From contig CBDFHW010000012.1 in assembly GCA_965247815.1 (NCBI GenBank), forward strand, positions 310,001 through 374,000: a stretch of 64,000 nt of DNA, read 5' to 3'. Each line of letters begins with the position of its first letter. Position 1 is the first letter of the stretch. The DNA is from CBDAQA01 sp965247815. GTDB lineage: Bacteria; Planctomycetota; Phycisphaerae; Tepidisphaerales; Tepidisphaeraceae. The position numbers were made by a program, and so were the translations under genes. The notes under the pieces were generated by a model. That model did no database searches, had not been told where the DNA came from, and saw nothing but the letters and a program-made list of their open reading frames with translations. Of this stretch, positions 43,264 to 51,528 are shown piece by piece.

Positions 43264-43728
43264 TCAAAACGGACACTCATCAGCCGACAACGCCAGTTGC
43301 TGCTGCTCGATCACCGCCGGCTCAATGTCATGTCGATCGACAATTGCTTTCAACGCCTCGATCAGATTCCAAGCCTCGCGCGGGTAGAGCTGCTCGACGC
43401 GATCGGTGCGCTTGTTGCTGTGACGGTGCACCATTGCTGCCAGCGGGTACTGTTGATCGGCGGCAAGGGCTTCGATCTTGCGACGCATGCGCTCGCCGCA
43501 CTCGGCCCCGCGGCGGCGGACTTTGTCCCGCCAGTAGGTGCCGCCCTCTTTGTCCTGGAAGCCGCTGTCTTCCATGACCGCCATCACGTCCTCGACGCCG
43601 GCCTGATCGAGGTCCTTGCAGCTGCCCACGCCGGCGACGTTGCGCAGCAGCATCCGGTACTGCGGGTCGGTCAGACCGATGCGGCTTTTTGCGACGTGTA
43701 TGAGCGTGACCTGCTTAGGTGTGGGCAC
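43264..43728 (-). CDS. GemA/gp16-like phage protein (DUF1018)
   Basis: 154 residues from GTG 43728 (GGGAG eight bases upstream). It has the DUF1018 pattern found in Mu GemA/gp16: TLIHVAKSRIGLTDPQYRMLLRNVAGVGSCKDL, then a helical region with PLAAMVHRHSNKR and YPREAWNLIEALKAIVDRH. GemA in Mu affects host gene expression and topology; its function here is inferred only from homology. It follows a phage gene of unknown function and precedes the CPGG repeats. Confidence 0.85.
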   Translation of the reverse strand: MPTPKQVTLIHVAKSRIGLTDPQYRMLLRNVAGVGSCKDLDQAGVEDVMAVMEDSGFQDKEGGTYWRDKVRRRGAECGERMRRKIEALAADQQYPLAAMVHRHSNKRTDRVEQLYPREAWNLIEALKAIVDRHDIEPAVIEQQQLALSADECPF

Positions 43729-44185
43729 GGAACAAGCTCCCTTCGATCTCATTGAGCTCAACTTCGAGTTCGACATTCCTCTGAAAGAGTTTCAGAACGG
43801 CTTCGGCCTCATGATGCCCGCGCCAGCGGAGCACATTGAATAGGTCGTCGATAACATTGATCGACTGAGGATGTCGGTCGCGAAGGCGGATCGCCATGGA
43901 GAATGCTTTAAACGGCCGGATGTCCACAAACTGCAGTTGTGACCAGATCACTTTCCAGCCGCGCAGGGAACGAATTCCGTGATGGCTGATGCAGTCCTTT
44001 TGACCAGGCGGATAGACCGCCATCACGACGGCGATCGCAACGGGCTGTCGGTCGAATCTAAAAATAAGTTCACCGCCAACATCTGCCACGGGCCGGAAGC
44101 GACCGAGTGACCACAGGCAGCAGCTGTCCTCATCTTTCTCGGCAAACAACCATTCGCGTGAATCTGGCGGGATATTGATGTTCAC
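43715..44185 (-). CDS. Hypothetical phage early-region protein
   Basis: 156 residues from GTG 44185, chosen because GGAGG lies 7 bases upstream and the start overlaps the preceding stop by 4 nt (GTGA). The protein (SREWLFAEKDEDSCCLWSLG ... GWKVIWSQLQFVDIRPF) has no recognisable domain. It overlaps the gemA-like gene start by 14 nt, so it belongs to one tightly packed operon. Confidence 0.6.
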   Translation of the reverse strand: MNINIPPDSREWLFAEKDEDSCCLWSLGRFRPVADVGGELIFRFDRQPVAIAVVMAVYPPGQKDCISHHGIRSLRGWKVIWSQLQFVDIRPFKAFSMAIRLRDRHPQSINVIDDLFNVLRWRGHHEAEAVLKLFQRNVELEVELNEIEGSLFRAHT

Positions 44186-44400
44186 GACGTCCCTCCAGCT
44201 CGCTCGTTCCAGACCTCGGCCGCCTTCGCGACCGTGTCGTAAGGGCCGGCGACGACGTACACCGGGCACGTCGCGCCACCGCAGCCGATCGTGAAGTCCC
44301 CGTCGGCCACGTCCAGCTCGGCATTGTCGCCGCAGAACGGACAGGGTTTCAGCAGCAGCGTAGTGCGGCCGGCGGCGTCAAAGATGTTCACTTCGGTCAT
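44182..44400 (-). CDS. Lar-like restriction alleviation protein
   Basis: 72 residues from ATG 44400, two bases after the MuB-like stop. The sequence LKPCPFCGDNAEL ... CGGATCPVYVVAG ... AAEVWNERAG matches the small zinc-binding Lar family, where CPFCG and a later Cys bind zinc and a conserved W-N ends the domain. In the Rac prophage, Lar modulates type I restriction. Its place in the phage early operon fits. Function here is by homology. Confidence 0.7.
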   Translation of the reverse strand: MTEVNIFDAAGRTTLLLKPCPFCGDNAELDVADGDFTIGCGGATCPVYVVAGPYDTVAKAAEVWNERAGGTS

Positions 44401-44402
44401 GC

Positions 44403-45548
44403 TCACCCCACCTTCATCATTGGAGCCGGCCGGGTCGCCGCGATGCGGTTTTCCAGCAGGCTGAATGCTCGGCTGTTGACCAGAAGCTTGTGCGTCTGGC
44501 GAAGCATCTGGGCCGTAAGCGTGGTCGCCTCGTCCTCGTTGATTTTGGTCGCCATGACGACAAGGTTGGTGCAGGCCCCGAGCGCGCCGGAACCTGGTAG
44601 GCACGCCAGTTCGCAGAGATAACGGACGGCGTCCGAGGCAAGTCGCATTTTATTGCGAGCGAAAATGGCGCGGATTTCATCCACGGTAACGAGCGGCTCG
44701 CCGTCGCCGCCTTGGGTGTCACACCGCTGCATCAGGTCCCGGCTGATGCCAATGCGCCGGCGGATCTGGGCGAGCGTCTGAGACCCCTTCGCCTGCCCGC
44801 GATCAAGGTACGCCACCAGGTCGGCCGTCCCGCACCACAACTGCGGGGCTTTTGTCGCATCGAACAGATCGGTCAGCACGAAGAGCGGCTCGTCGTTGCG
44901 AGCCCCGCAGAGCGAGTGAATCTGGTCGATAATCAGCAGCCGGCTGGTGCCAGCGAGGACCTGTTTGACCTTGGCATACATCTGCGTCTTCGTCCCGCCA
45001 TCGCCGACCCGAAGTGCCTTGCAGATCGACCGCAGCAGTCCGCTGGCGCTGGCGGCGGCGGTCTCGGCGGTCACCAGGATCGAGCCGGTCTTGCTCGCCT
45101 CGATCGCCTGCAGCGTTATCGTCTTGCCGATGCCGCTGGTTTCCGGGCCGTAGACCAACCCGATGGTTTTCAGGGTGCTCGCCATGTCGGCGACGGTCCG
45201 GATCTCGTTGGCGACCTTGGTCCAGACGAAGCTGCTGGCCTTGGGCGCGGAGTCCCGCTTCTGCTGCTCTTCCAGCCATCGGTCGAGGTCGATGACGATC
45301 TGCTGCCACTGGCCGACATATTTCCAGTTCAGCACCTGGCCGAGCGTCGAGCCGGCAACCCCCAGCGACTTGGCGATTGCCGACCGGCTGATGCCGCTCT
45401 GGTCGATGTAGGCGATCGTGTTGTCGATCACCGCTTGCGCGTCTTCCCTGGTCACCGCTTCCGGCGGCGTGTTGTCAGCAATCATCCGTGATGCTCCCTT
45501 GATTCGGGTCTCGTCCGTGAGCCGATCCATCGGTGTCTTATCACTCAT
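44403..45548 (-). CDS. MuB-like transposition ATPase
   Basis: 381 residues. The N-terminal part has an HTH (SGISRSAIAKSLGVAGSTLGQVLNW) as in MuB. The AAA ATPase core has Walker A GPETSGIGKTITLQ and Walker B RLLIIDQIHSL, followed by LVAYLDRGQAKGSQTLAQIRRRIG. MuB binds target DNA and activates the MuA transposase for strand transfer. It starts 8 nt inside the MuA-like gene's 3' end, in the same operon. Walker B reads DQ rather than DE, so activity should be checked. Confidence 0.87.
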   Translation of the reverse strand: MSDKTPMDRLTDETRIKGASRMIADNTPPEAVTREDAQAVIDNTIAYIDQSGISRSAIAKSLGVAGSTLGQVLNWKYVGQWQQIVIDLDRWLEEQQKRDSAPKASSFVWTKVANEIRTVADMASTLKTIGLVYGPETSGIGKTITLQAIEASKTGSILVTAETAAASASGLLRSICKALRVGDGGTKTQMYAKVKQVLAGTSRLLIIDQIHSLCGARNDEPLFVLTDLFDATKAPQLWCGTADLVAYLDRGQAKGSQTLAQIRRRIGISRDLMQRCDTQGGDGEPLVTVDEIRAIFARNKMRLASDAVRYLCELACLPGSGALGACTNLVVMATKINEDEATTLTAQMLRQTHKLLVNSRAFSLLENRIAATRPAPMMKVG

Positions 45549-47355
45549 GGTCGCTCCTGAATTTCGCGCCCAGTTTCGCGAACGCGTCGCCGGCGGATTC
45601 GCCGGCGTCGGTCCCGCGGTCCTGGACGAATTTCGCCACGTCCACCAGGCTGGTGGATTCCGCGCCGACCGCGACGCGGCCGACGTTCGAATTGCGTTCT
45701 AATGCCCTTTGAAGGGCCGGTAATTGGTCCGCCAGCGCGTGCTGGATCGGCAGAATGTTGTGCGCCGGGGGCGGCGTGGGATTGTCCCGCTGCTGCTGCT
45801 CGGCGCGGGCGGCGGCGGCCCGCACGAGGCGGTCGGGTACGTCCTCGGCCATCCGCATCCGCCGGCCGACGAACTCGCCGAGCAGCTTGCGGTCCTGCTT
45901 CTTGCTGGCGATCGCCTGGCGAAGGTCCTGGGCGTCGGCCGCGAACGGCAGCTTGACGTTGCTGTCGGCGACGCAGATGAATTGGTCCTTGGTGTTGTAG
46001 ACCTGGACGCGGGTCACGTCCCGCTCGTCCACACGCAGCACCACTTCCGCGCCGAGCAGCTTGTGCAGTGCCGGCTCGTGCTGTCCGTACCGGATGCTTT
46101 GCCAGGTGACGCCGTTGCGGCCGACCTTGATCGGTTGCGTGCGTTTCAGGCAGAGCAGGTCGATCAGGTCGGCCGGTGCGGTCCGCTTGGTGTGCAGATT
46201 GGCGACGTAAACCGCGTCGGACGTCTGGTTGTCCATCCCGTCGCCCTGGTGCTGGTGCCCGGCCTCGTGGGCGGCCAGCCAGTCGGCGAACCAGCCGGTG
46301 AAGGTTTCCAGCGTCGGGGCCTTGCCGCGCTCCAGCTGCAGCTGCAGGTCGTGGGGCTTGTCGGCGACCGACCGGCCGCAATACGTCGGCCAGCAGACGG
46401 TGTGATTTTCGAGGGTGCCGAACCATCGCTCGATCGGCTTGGATTGTCCGTGGTACGGCCAGACGTGACGCACGTCGATCCCCAGCTGCGGGAACAACCC
46501 GGCCGATCGCTCGGCGTCCAGCTCGACGCGGACGGTCTTCTTCGCCCAGCGGTCCGCCTTGGTGCGGCCGTTGAGCGCGTAGCTGTCGTAGTCCTTGCCG
46601 TTGTCGATGAACAGGATTTCCGGCACGCCGTGCTGCATCACCGCGGAGCGGAAGGTCGACAGGATGACGTCGGTGTTCGGGTCGTGGGCGACGATCGTCC
46701 AGCCCATAATCTTGCGACTGCGGATGTCCTGAAACACGCTCAGCCAGGGCCGGCCGAGCTTCCCGCCGCCGAGGTTGCAGATCACGTCGAATTGATGGTG
46801 GTCGGCGTTCCACGCTCCGTTGCTGTCCAGGCTCGTGTAGTCCCGCTCGATGTACGTCTCGGCCTTGGCGACGTAGGCGTCCTCACCGCCGCGCATCTTG
46901 ATCACCAGGGCGGCCGGCAGGGTCGCGATGTGACGCTGGCACCGCTTGTAATTGCGGATCGGCCAGCCCTGCTCGCGGGCGCTCAGCTCGGCCCATTGAA
47001 TGCAGACCGTCAACTTCGGCTGGGTCGGGGTCAGGTAGTATTGCTGCACCGCCTGCAGAAACGGGTCGGGGCCGTCCTGCTGCTTGGCGGTCAGTCCCCG
47101 TCCGTCGACCAGGGCGGCCACGTCCCCGGCGCGGTACATCTTCTGCCAGTTGTAGAGCGTGCGGACGCTGATCTTCTTGCCGGCGATCAATTCCCGCTCG
47201 ACGAAGGTGTTGGTCGCCCGCACCCGGTCATAGCCCAGGGCAAAGCAGTGTTTGCAGAATTCGTCCCAGGCTTTGAGCACGTCGCGGCGGCGGAAAGCCT
47301 CGTCCCGCTGGGCCTGAGTGAACTGACGCAGGTCGACGCCGACCGAGCCGGGCAT
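45541..47355 (-). CDS. MuA-like transposase, N-terminally truncated
   Basis: 604 residues from ATG 47355. The catalytic triad is complete: D185 (WNADHHQFD), D251 (LFIDNGKD) and E309 (KPIERWFG), with spacing (66 and 58) close to MuA (67 and 56). The D in MuA is residue 269, so this protein has about 84 fewer residues before it, equal to the MuA N-terminal enhancer-binding domain. The C-terminus is Gln/Arg rich. Before 47355 the reading frame runs antisense into capsid coding, so truncation by a rearrangement is likely. Expected activity is DDE transposition of the phage genome, probably impaired here. Confidence 0.85.
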   Translation of the reverse strand: MPGSVGVDLRQFTQAQRDEAFRRRDVLKAWDEFCKHCFALGYDRVRATNTFVERELIAGKKISVRTLYNWQKMYRAGDVAALVDGRGLTAKQQDGPDPFLQAVQQYYLTPTQPKLTVCIQWAELSAREQGWPIRNYKRCQRHIATLPAALVIKMRGGEDAYVAKAETYIERDYTSLDSNGAWNADHHQFDVICNLGGGKLGRPWLSVFQDIRSRKIMGWTIVAHDPNTDVILSTFRSAVMQHGVPEILFIDNGKDYDSYALNGRTKADRWAKKTVRVELDAERSAGLFPQLGIDVRHVWPYHGQSKPIERWFGTLENHTVCWPTYCGRSVADKPHDLQLQLERGKAPTLETFTGWFADWLAAHEAGHQHQGDGMDNQTSDAVYVANLHTKRTAPADLIDLLCLKRTQPIKVGRNGVTWQSIRYGQHEPALHKLLGAEVVLRVDERDVTRVQVYNTKDQFICVADSNVKLPFAADAQDLRQAIASKKQDRKLLGEFVGRRMRMAEDVPDRLVRAAAARAEQQQRDNPTPPPAHNILPIQHALADQLPALQRALERNSNVGRVAVGAESTSLVDVAKFVQDRGTDAGESAGDAFAKLGAKFRSDHE

Positions 47356-47385
47356 CTTCACCGACGCCAGCGACGGGTGCTCGTG

Positions 47386-47772
47386 ATGAACAAAGGCCAG
47401 CGGCGGGCGCTCAGCTCGCTGATCCGCACCGACGCCCGCGGCATGCAGTTCACCGAAGCCAGCGGGACGCAGGCGGCGAAGTTCAACGGCAGCGACATCG
47501 AAGTGATCGACGAGGACGGCGACGAGCAGCCGATCCTCGCGCTCAACGAGACGCTCGGCACGAACAACGCCACCAGCAGCATGTATTGCTTGAACTTCGG
47601 CCAGGACCGCGACGAGCAGAACTTTCAGGGACTGGTCGGCCCGAAAATGATCGAGCACGTCGCGTACGGCGAGCGGTCGGGGATCTACGAAGACCTGGTC
47701 GAAGGTCGATTCGGCCTCGCGTTGTTCCACCCGCGGTGCGCGGCCCGGCTGGCCGGCATCACCTACGCCTGA
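47386..47772 (+). pseudogene. Major capsid protein, C-terminal fragment
   Basis: 128 codons from the first ATG after the junction. The sequence (NKGQRRALSSLIRTDARG, later NATSSMYCLNFGQ, QGLVGPKMIEHVAYGERSG and ALFHPRCAARLAGITYA) is the C-terminal part of an HK97-fold capsid protein. The N-terminal two-thirds is missing and the fragment abuts the transposase start on the opposite strand. It is unlikely to form capsids. No ribosome site is obvious. Confidence 0.8.
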
Positions 47773-47857
47773 TCGTAAGCCGGTGCGAACCGGCTCACCC
47801 GACTGAATCCGACGTCGTGACGAACAGAAGCGACGAACACAAACGAAGGACCGCAAA

Positions 47858-48241
47858 ATGAAGTACCCGCAAATTCCAACTCCCCAGGACGAAATGGGTC
47901 GGCTGACGCCGATCGTCACGCAGACCGCAACCGGCGCGGTCGGCCCGGTCGATTCCGGCGTCGGCTTCGCCCCGAACATGATCGGCGAGCCGATGGCGGT
48001 CGTGATCAACGTGAATGCGATCAAGACCTCGGCCGGCAACGAGACCTACACCGCCAAGGTGCAGTGGAGCGACGACGGGATCACCTGGACCGACGGAACG
48101 GCCACTCAGCCGCTGACGGCCGTGGGCAACCTGGCGTTCGGATTTTTCAGCAAGCACCGGTTTCACCAGCTGGTCGTGACGATCGCCGGGACCGCGCCGA
48201 CGATCACCTACGAAGCGTTTATCAACGCGCTCGTCTGGTGA
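47858..48241 (+). CDS. Phage structural protein, possible capsid decoration
   Basis: 127 residues, beta-rich by eye (YTAKVQWSDDGITWTDGTATQPLTAVGNLAFGFF and HRFHQLVVTIAGTAPTITYEAF). It follows the capsid fragment by 85 nt, the usual place for a head decoration or head-completion protein. The product is not assigned beyond that. Confidence 0.55.
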   Translation: MKYPQIPTPQDEMGRLTPIVTQTATGAVGPVDSGVGFAPNMIGEPMAVVINVNAIKTSAGNETYTAKVQWSDDGITWTDGTATQPLTAVGNLAFGFFSKHRFHQLVVTIAGTAPTITYEAFINALVW

Positions 48242-48294
48242 TCTGACCGCCGGGACCGTGGTCGAAAATAGGTTCAATTCAAAGGAGCAACAAC

Positions 48295-48543
48295 GTGGCT
48301 AAGAAAGAAGAAAAAGACGGCTCGGCAGAGACGCCCGCGGCCGAACCAAAGGCAGCTGCCAAGCGGAAGGCGCCGGCCTTCTACATCAGCACGCCGGTGT
48401 CGAACTACAAGGGCACGCGGGCGGGCGTGAGCTTCGTCGCCGGCAAGGGGACGACCAACGACCCCGCCCTGGCGATCTGGTTCAAGGGCCTCGGGTTCAC
48501 CGTGACCGACTCGCCGCCGGAAGAGCCCGCCGAGCAGGAATGA
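48295..48543 (+). CDS. Small Ala/Lys-rich phage structural protein
   Basis: 82 residues from GTG 48295 (GGAG about seven bases upstream, AAAGGAGCAACAAC). The N-terminus is charged, low-complexity (KKEEKDGSAETPAAEPKAAAK) and the C-terminus has a compact segment (PAFYISTPVSNYKGTRAGVSF). Position after the capsid genes suggests a head protein, similar in layout to small proteins in Mu-like head operons; no firm name. Confidence 0.5.
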   Translation: MAKKEEKDGSAETPAAEPKAAAKRKAPAFYISTPVSNYKGTRAGVSFVAGKGTTNDPALAIWFKGLGFTVTDSPPEEPAEQE

Positions 48544-48579
48544 GTCCGTCGCCGACGACCTCGGAACGAGTGACAGCCC

Positions 48580-49342
48580 ATGATGACAACGCTTTCCCCA
48601 ACTTTGCTGACAAGCCTGAATCAGATCAGCCGTCCCTTTCAGCGACTCTACCCCGGCGGGATCGGCCAGCTGTTCCAGGACATCCTTACCGAGATTGCGG
48701 GCGGCACGGTCGGCTGCACGTCACTCGGCAGCGACATCGACTCGCTGTGCCTGGGCGGCGGGTCGTTCAGCTATGACCCGGACGCGTCGGCGGCGGCCGG
48801 CGGGCTGTCGTTCGTGTACGGGCCGGGTCAGATCCGCGCGGCGGCGACGGTGATCAACACCGCCGGCGCAACGCTGACGCTGGCCGGGTCGGCCACGAAC
48901 TACGTCGAGGTCAGCGCCGCCGGCGTGGTCAGCTCCAATCTGGTCGGCTTCACCGCCGGCCGCTACGCCCTGTACACGGTCGTGACCGCGTCGGCCGCGA
49001 TCCTGACGGTCACCAACGCCAAGACGCTGATCAGCTGGACGCCGCCGGCATCGGTGACCGGTGCGTTGCTCAGCACCACTGCCGCCAGCCGGTCGGCCCA
49101 CGTGCCGGTCGGCACGCTGACGACGACGGCGACGTATCTGACGATCGCCCCGTGCACGGGCACGGTCACGGCCGCGTCCCTGGTCAGCCCGCTCGCGGTG
49201 GCGGCCAGCGACGCCAACTACTGGACGGTGTCGGCGGTCACCGGTGCAGAACGCGCTGCAGGGTTACAACCCGCTCACTGGCACCGCCGCGGCGGCGTCC
49301 AGAGTCGTCACCACCAGCTCGGGGAAATTCGCGGCGTACTGA
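48580..49342 (+). pseudogene. Phage head/neck protein, disrupted by a frameshift near 49243
   Basis: From ATG 48580 the frame encodes about 220 codons of a beta-rich structural protein (PGQIRAAATVINTAGATLTLAG ... TYLTIAPCTGTVTAASLVSPLAV ... YWTVSAVTG). The coding pattern then shifts to the +1 frame at about 49243 (VQNALQGYNPLTGTAAAASR and KFAAY stop at 49340-49342). The original frame continues open but without a credible sequence and runs into the next gene. A one-base deletion or sequencing error is the simplest reading; a programmed shift is less likely because no slippery site is seen. Confidence 0.6.
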
Positions 49343-49353
49343 CAGGATCAATC

Positions 49354-49764
49354 ATGGACCAAATCGCAATTGAAAACGACGGCAGATTCGACACCGGGCT
49401 TCAGCCGGTCACGACCAGCGCGGCGTGGCAGAAGGTCGGCCGCGTGGTCGTCCGCGGCAATGACGTCCTGGTGCAGCTGCTTACCGCGGGCGGGACGATC
49501 GCCAGCTTCAAGGTCACGCAGTCGGCCGTGATCGACGACACCAGCCCGGCCGACGTCGCGGCGGGGACCGATTTCAATTCCCCGTCCCTGGCAAACCTCG
49601 CGTACGTGTTGCCGGCCGTGGTCCTTCCGCTGGCGGCCGGCTCGGCGGTCCAGTTCCTGATCGTCGGCCGTCCGGTGGAGATCACCGTCTGGGCCCAGGG
49701 CGCGAGCGTCAACGGAACCACGATGCAGATGCGCGGCACGGTCCACCGGTCGAGCAGGCTGTAA
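49354..49764 (+). CDS. Small phage structural protein
   Basis: 136 residues from ATG 49354. The sequence (AWQKVGRVVVRGNDVLVQLL, later PVEITVWAQGASVNGTTMQMRG) is beta-rich and typical of small phage head or neck proteins, but not assignable. It begins 12 nt after the shifted stop of the previous gene, and is followed closely by the next head-tail gene. The frame is continuous with the longer spurious reading upstream. Confidence 0.55.
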   Translation: MDQIAIENDGRFDTGLQPVTTSAAWQKVGRVVVRGNDVLVQLLTAGGTIASFKVTQSAVIDDTSPADVAAGTDFNSPSLANLAYVLPAVVLPLAAGSAVQFLIVGRPVEITVWAQGASVNGTTMQMRGTVHRSSRL

Positions 49765-49770
49765 ACGAAC

Positions 49771-50319
49771 ATGAGCGGTTACTTTTCCCAAACCTCTGAC
49801 GCCGACGCGATCGCCGCGACGATCCTGCGTTCGCTCATCCCCGCTTATCTGGCGTTGACCGGCTCGACCGGCGATGTGGCGACGAAGACGGCGGCGCTGC
49901 TCACGGCCTCGGGCGACGTCGACGAGGCGTTTTATTACCAGGGCCGGCGGTACGACACGCTCAACCAGGTCAACGAATTCCCACGCGTGGCGAGGGAGCC
50001 CAGCACGGTCACGATCCCCAACATCGGCGTGGCGATGCCCGGCACGCCGTGGGGCGTGATCGTCTGGGACCTCGACCCTGTCACGAGCTAGCCGGTCGTG
50101 CCGGCGAAGGTCCTGCAGGCGGTCATCTACCAGGCGGACTTCCTGCTCCGCGGCGGCGACGGCCGCCAGGACGACCAGTACGCGGGCGTGAAGAGCATTC
50201 AGACCGGCAACCTGTCTGAAAGCTACGAGCTGAAAAACATGGGCACGGAGACCGGCCTGTGCCGGCGGGCCTACCAACTGCTGCGCGGGTACCAGCGGGC
50301 GACGGGGAAACTGCTATGA
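49771..50319 (+). pseudogene. DnaT-like/head-tail connector protein interrupted by an in-frame amber codon
   Basis: The frame opened at ATG 49771 encodes a head-tail connector pattern (FYYQGRRYDTLNQVNEFPRVAR, where QxxxFPR is typical), reaches TAG at 50089-50091, and continues in the same frame for 76 further codons (PVVPAKVLQAVIYQADFLLRG ... CRRAYQLLRGYQRA). The VPxxVxxAxxxxA block normally follows FPR in this family, so the amber codon seems to split one gene. A second start at GTG 50098 is possible but lacks a ribosome site. It could be a nonsense mutation, an amber-suppressed codon or a real split. Confidence 0.65.
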
Positions 50320-50657
50320 CCAATGCGACCCTCACACGCGTCGACGCTCCCCCCGGGCCGGGTCCCGGCGGCGACACCGCGGCTTACGTGCCCGGTCCGC
50401 TGTTGAGCGTCCGCTGCGTCCTGGACGACCCGACCTTCACCGCCCAGCGGTTGATCGACCAGATGGAACTGAGCTCGACGGCCGTGCTGTACGTGAAACT
50501 GATCGACATGCCGACTGCCCAGGCGGCGCTGCTCGACAACGCCCAGGTCCTGGTGCAGCAGGACGGGACGCCGCCCCAGACGCTTCGGGTCGACAAGGCG
50601 ATGGTCCGCATTCACGGCGGTCAAAGCCACGTCCAATGCTTTGTGAGGGCACTTTAA
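50316..50657 (+). CDS. Phage neck/head-tail joining protein (hypothetical)
   Basis: 113 residues from ATG 50316, overlapping the preceding stop by 4 nt (ATGA). The N-terminus is Pro/Gly-rich and the rest (RLIDQMELSSTAVLYVKL and QAALLDNAQVLVQQDGTP) has no domain I recognise. Its place between the connector and HK97 gp10-like genes fits a head-tail joining role. Confidence 0.55.
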   Translation: MTNATLTRVDAPPGPGPGGDTAAYVPGPLLSVRCVLDDPTFTAQRLIDQMELSSTAVLYVKLIDMPTAQAALLDNAQVLVQQDGTPPQTLRVDKAMVRIHGGQSHVQCFVRAL

Positions 50658-51017
50658 ATGAGTCTTGATTTGAGCGGATTTTTGAAGGGCATGGACGAGG
50701 GCCGCAAGCTACAGCTGGCGGCCGCGCAGCGGGCGGTCGACGTGTTTGCCGAGCACGTGATCGGCGACGCCCAGCAGTTGGCACCCGTGGACACCGGCGC
50801 GTTGCAGGCCAGCGGCACCACCCTGCCGATCGAGTCCGAAGGTGATTCGATCGTGAAAGAAATCGGCTTCAACACCGACTACGCGGCGGCCGTGCACGAA
50901 AACATGGTCGCCCACCACGACATCGGACAGCCGAAATATCTGACCACGGCCTTGGACCAGAACGCCTCGAAGCTCGGGCCGTTCATTGCCGCGAAAGTAA
51001 AGGAAGCGACCGGCTGA
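50658..51017 (+). CDS. HK97 gp10-like phage neck/tail protein
   Basis: 119 residues. The HK97 gp10-family pattern is visible: APVDTGALQASGTTLPIE followed by YAAAVHENMVAHHDIGQPKYLTTALDQN, then helical C-terminus. Such proteins sit at the head-tail interface in siphophages. It is immediately before the tail-terminator-like gene with shared stop/start. Confidence 0.82.
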   Translation: MSLDLSGFLKGMDEGRKLQLAAAQRAVDVFAEHVIGDAQQLAPVDTGALQASGTTLPIESEGDSIVKEIGFNTDYAAAVHENMVAHHDIGQPKYLTTALDQNASKLGPFIAAKVKEATG

Positions 51018-51526
51018 TGTTGTACGACCCGATCAATTTTCTGCACAGCCACGCGACCTACGCCGCCCTTGCCGCCGCCCAGCAGCAATCGCCGGCGGTG
51101 GCGATCGCTTACGCGCCGTTCGGGACCGGCACACCGGCCGGGCCGTTCAATCTGTGGCTCAACAACGCGACCGAGGGACCCAACTGCGGCGATCCGTACA
51201 CCGTGCTGCGGAGCTTCGGCGGCTCGCACGAACGCAACAACCCGAAGGTGACGATCAACGTCCAGGCCGAGACGATCGGCAAGAGCAACCTCGCCGCCTG
51301 GTCGACGGCCAATGCCCTGTACCGCGCGTTGGTGCTCAACAATCAGGAGCGTGAGCTGCGGATGCTCACCATTCCCGGCTTCAAGGCGATCGACAACTCG
51401 GCGGACGGCAGCTGGATGCTGGTCGACGCCGTGACGATCAATCTCCCCGCACAAGTCGGCCGATTCGAAAACGGCCGTGTCAAAATCGTGTCCAATTTTT
51501 CACTCGGCTTTTACAAGGTGACCTGA
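51017..51526 (+). CDS. Tail terminator-like protein
   Basis: 169 residues starting at the last base of the previous stop (TGATG). The order gp10-like, this protein, then tail tube is that of siphovirus neck-tail modules, in which a tail terminator (gpU-like) of this size caps the tail tube. Motifs are weak, e.g. NPKVTINVQAETIGKSNLAAW, KFENGR-like and TLPGF near the end, so this call depends mainly on position. Confidence 0.55.
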   Translation: MLYDPINFLHSHATYAALAAAQQQSPAVAIAYAPFGTGTPAGPFNLWLNNATEGPNCGDPYTVLRSFGGSHERNNPKVTINVQAETIGKSNLAAWSTANALYRALVLNNQERELRMLTIPGFKAIDNSADGSWMLVDAVTINLPAQVGRFENGRVKIVSNFSLGFYKVT

Positions 51527-51528
51527 CC

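Noticed and set aside
45724..47385. Long rightward reading frame antisense to the transposase, apparently fused to the capsid fragment
   Set aside because: It is the complement of the MuA-like gene, which shows the DDE triad and domain pattern. Only its last 128 codons (from 47386) read like a capsid protein.
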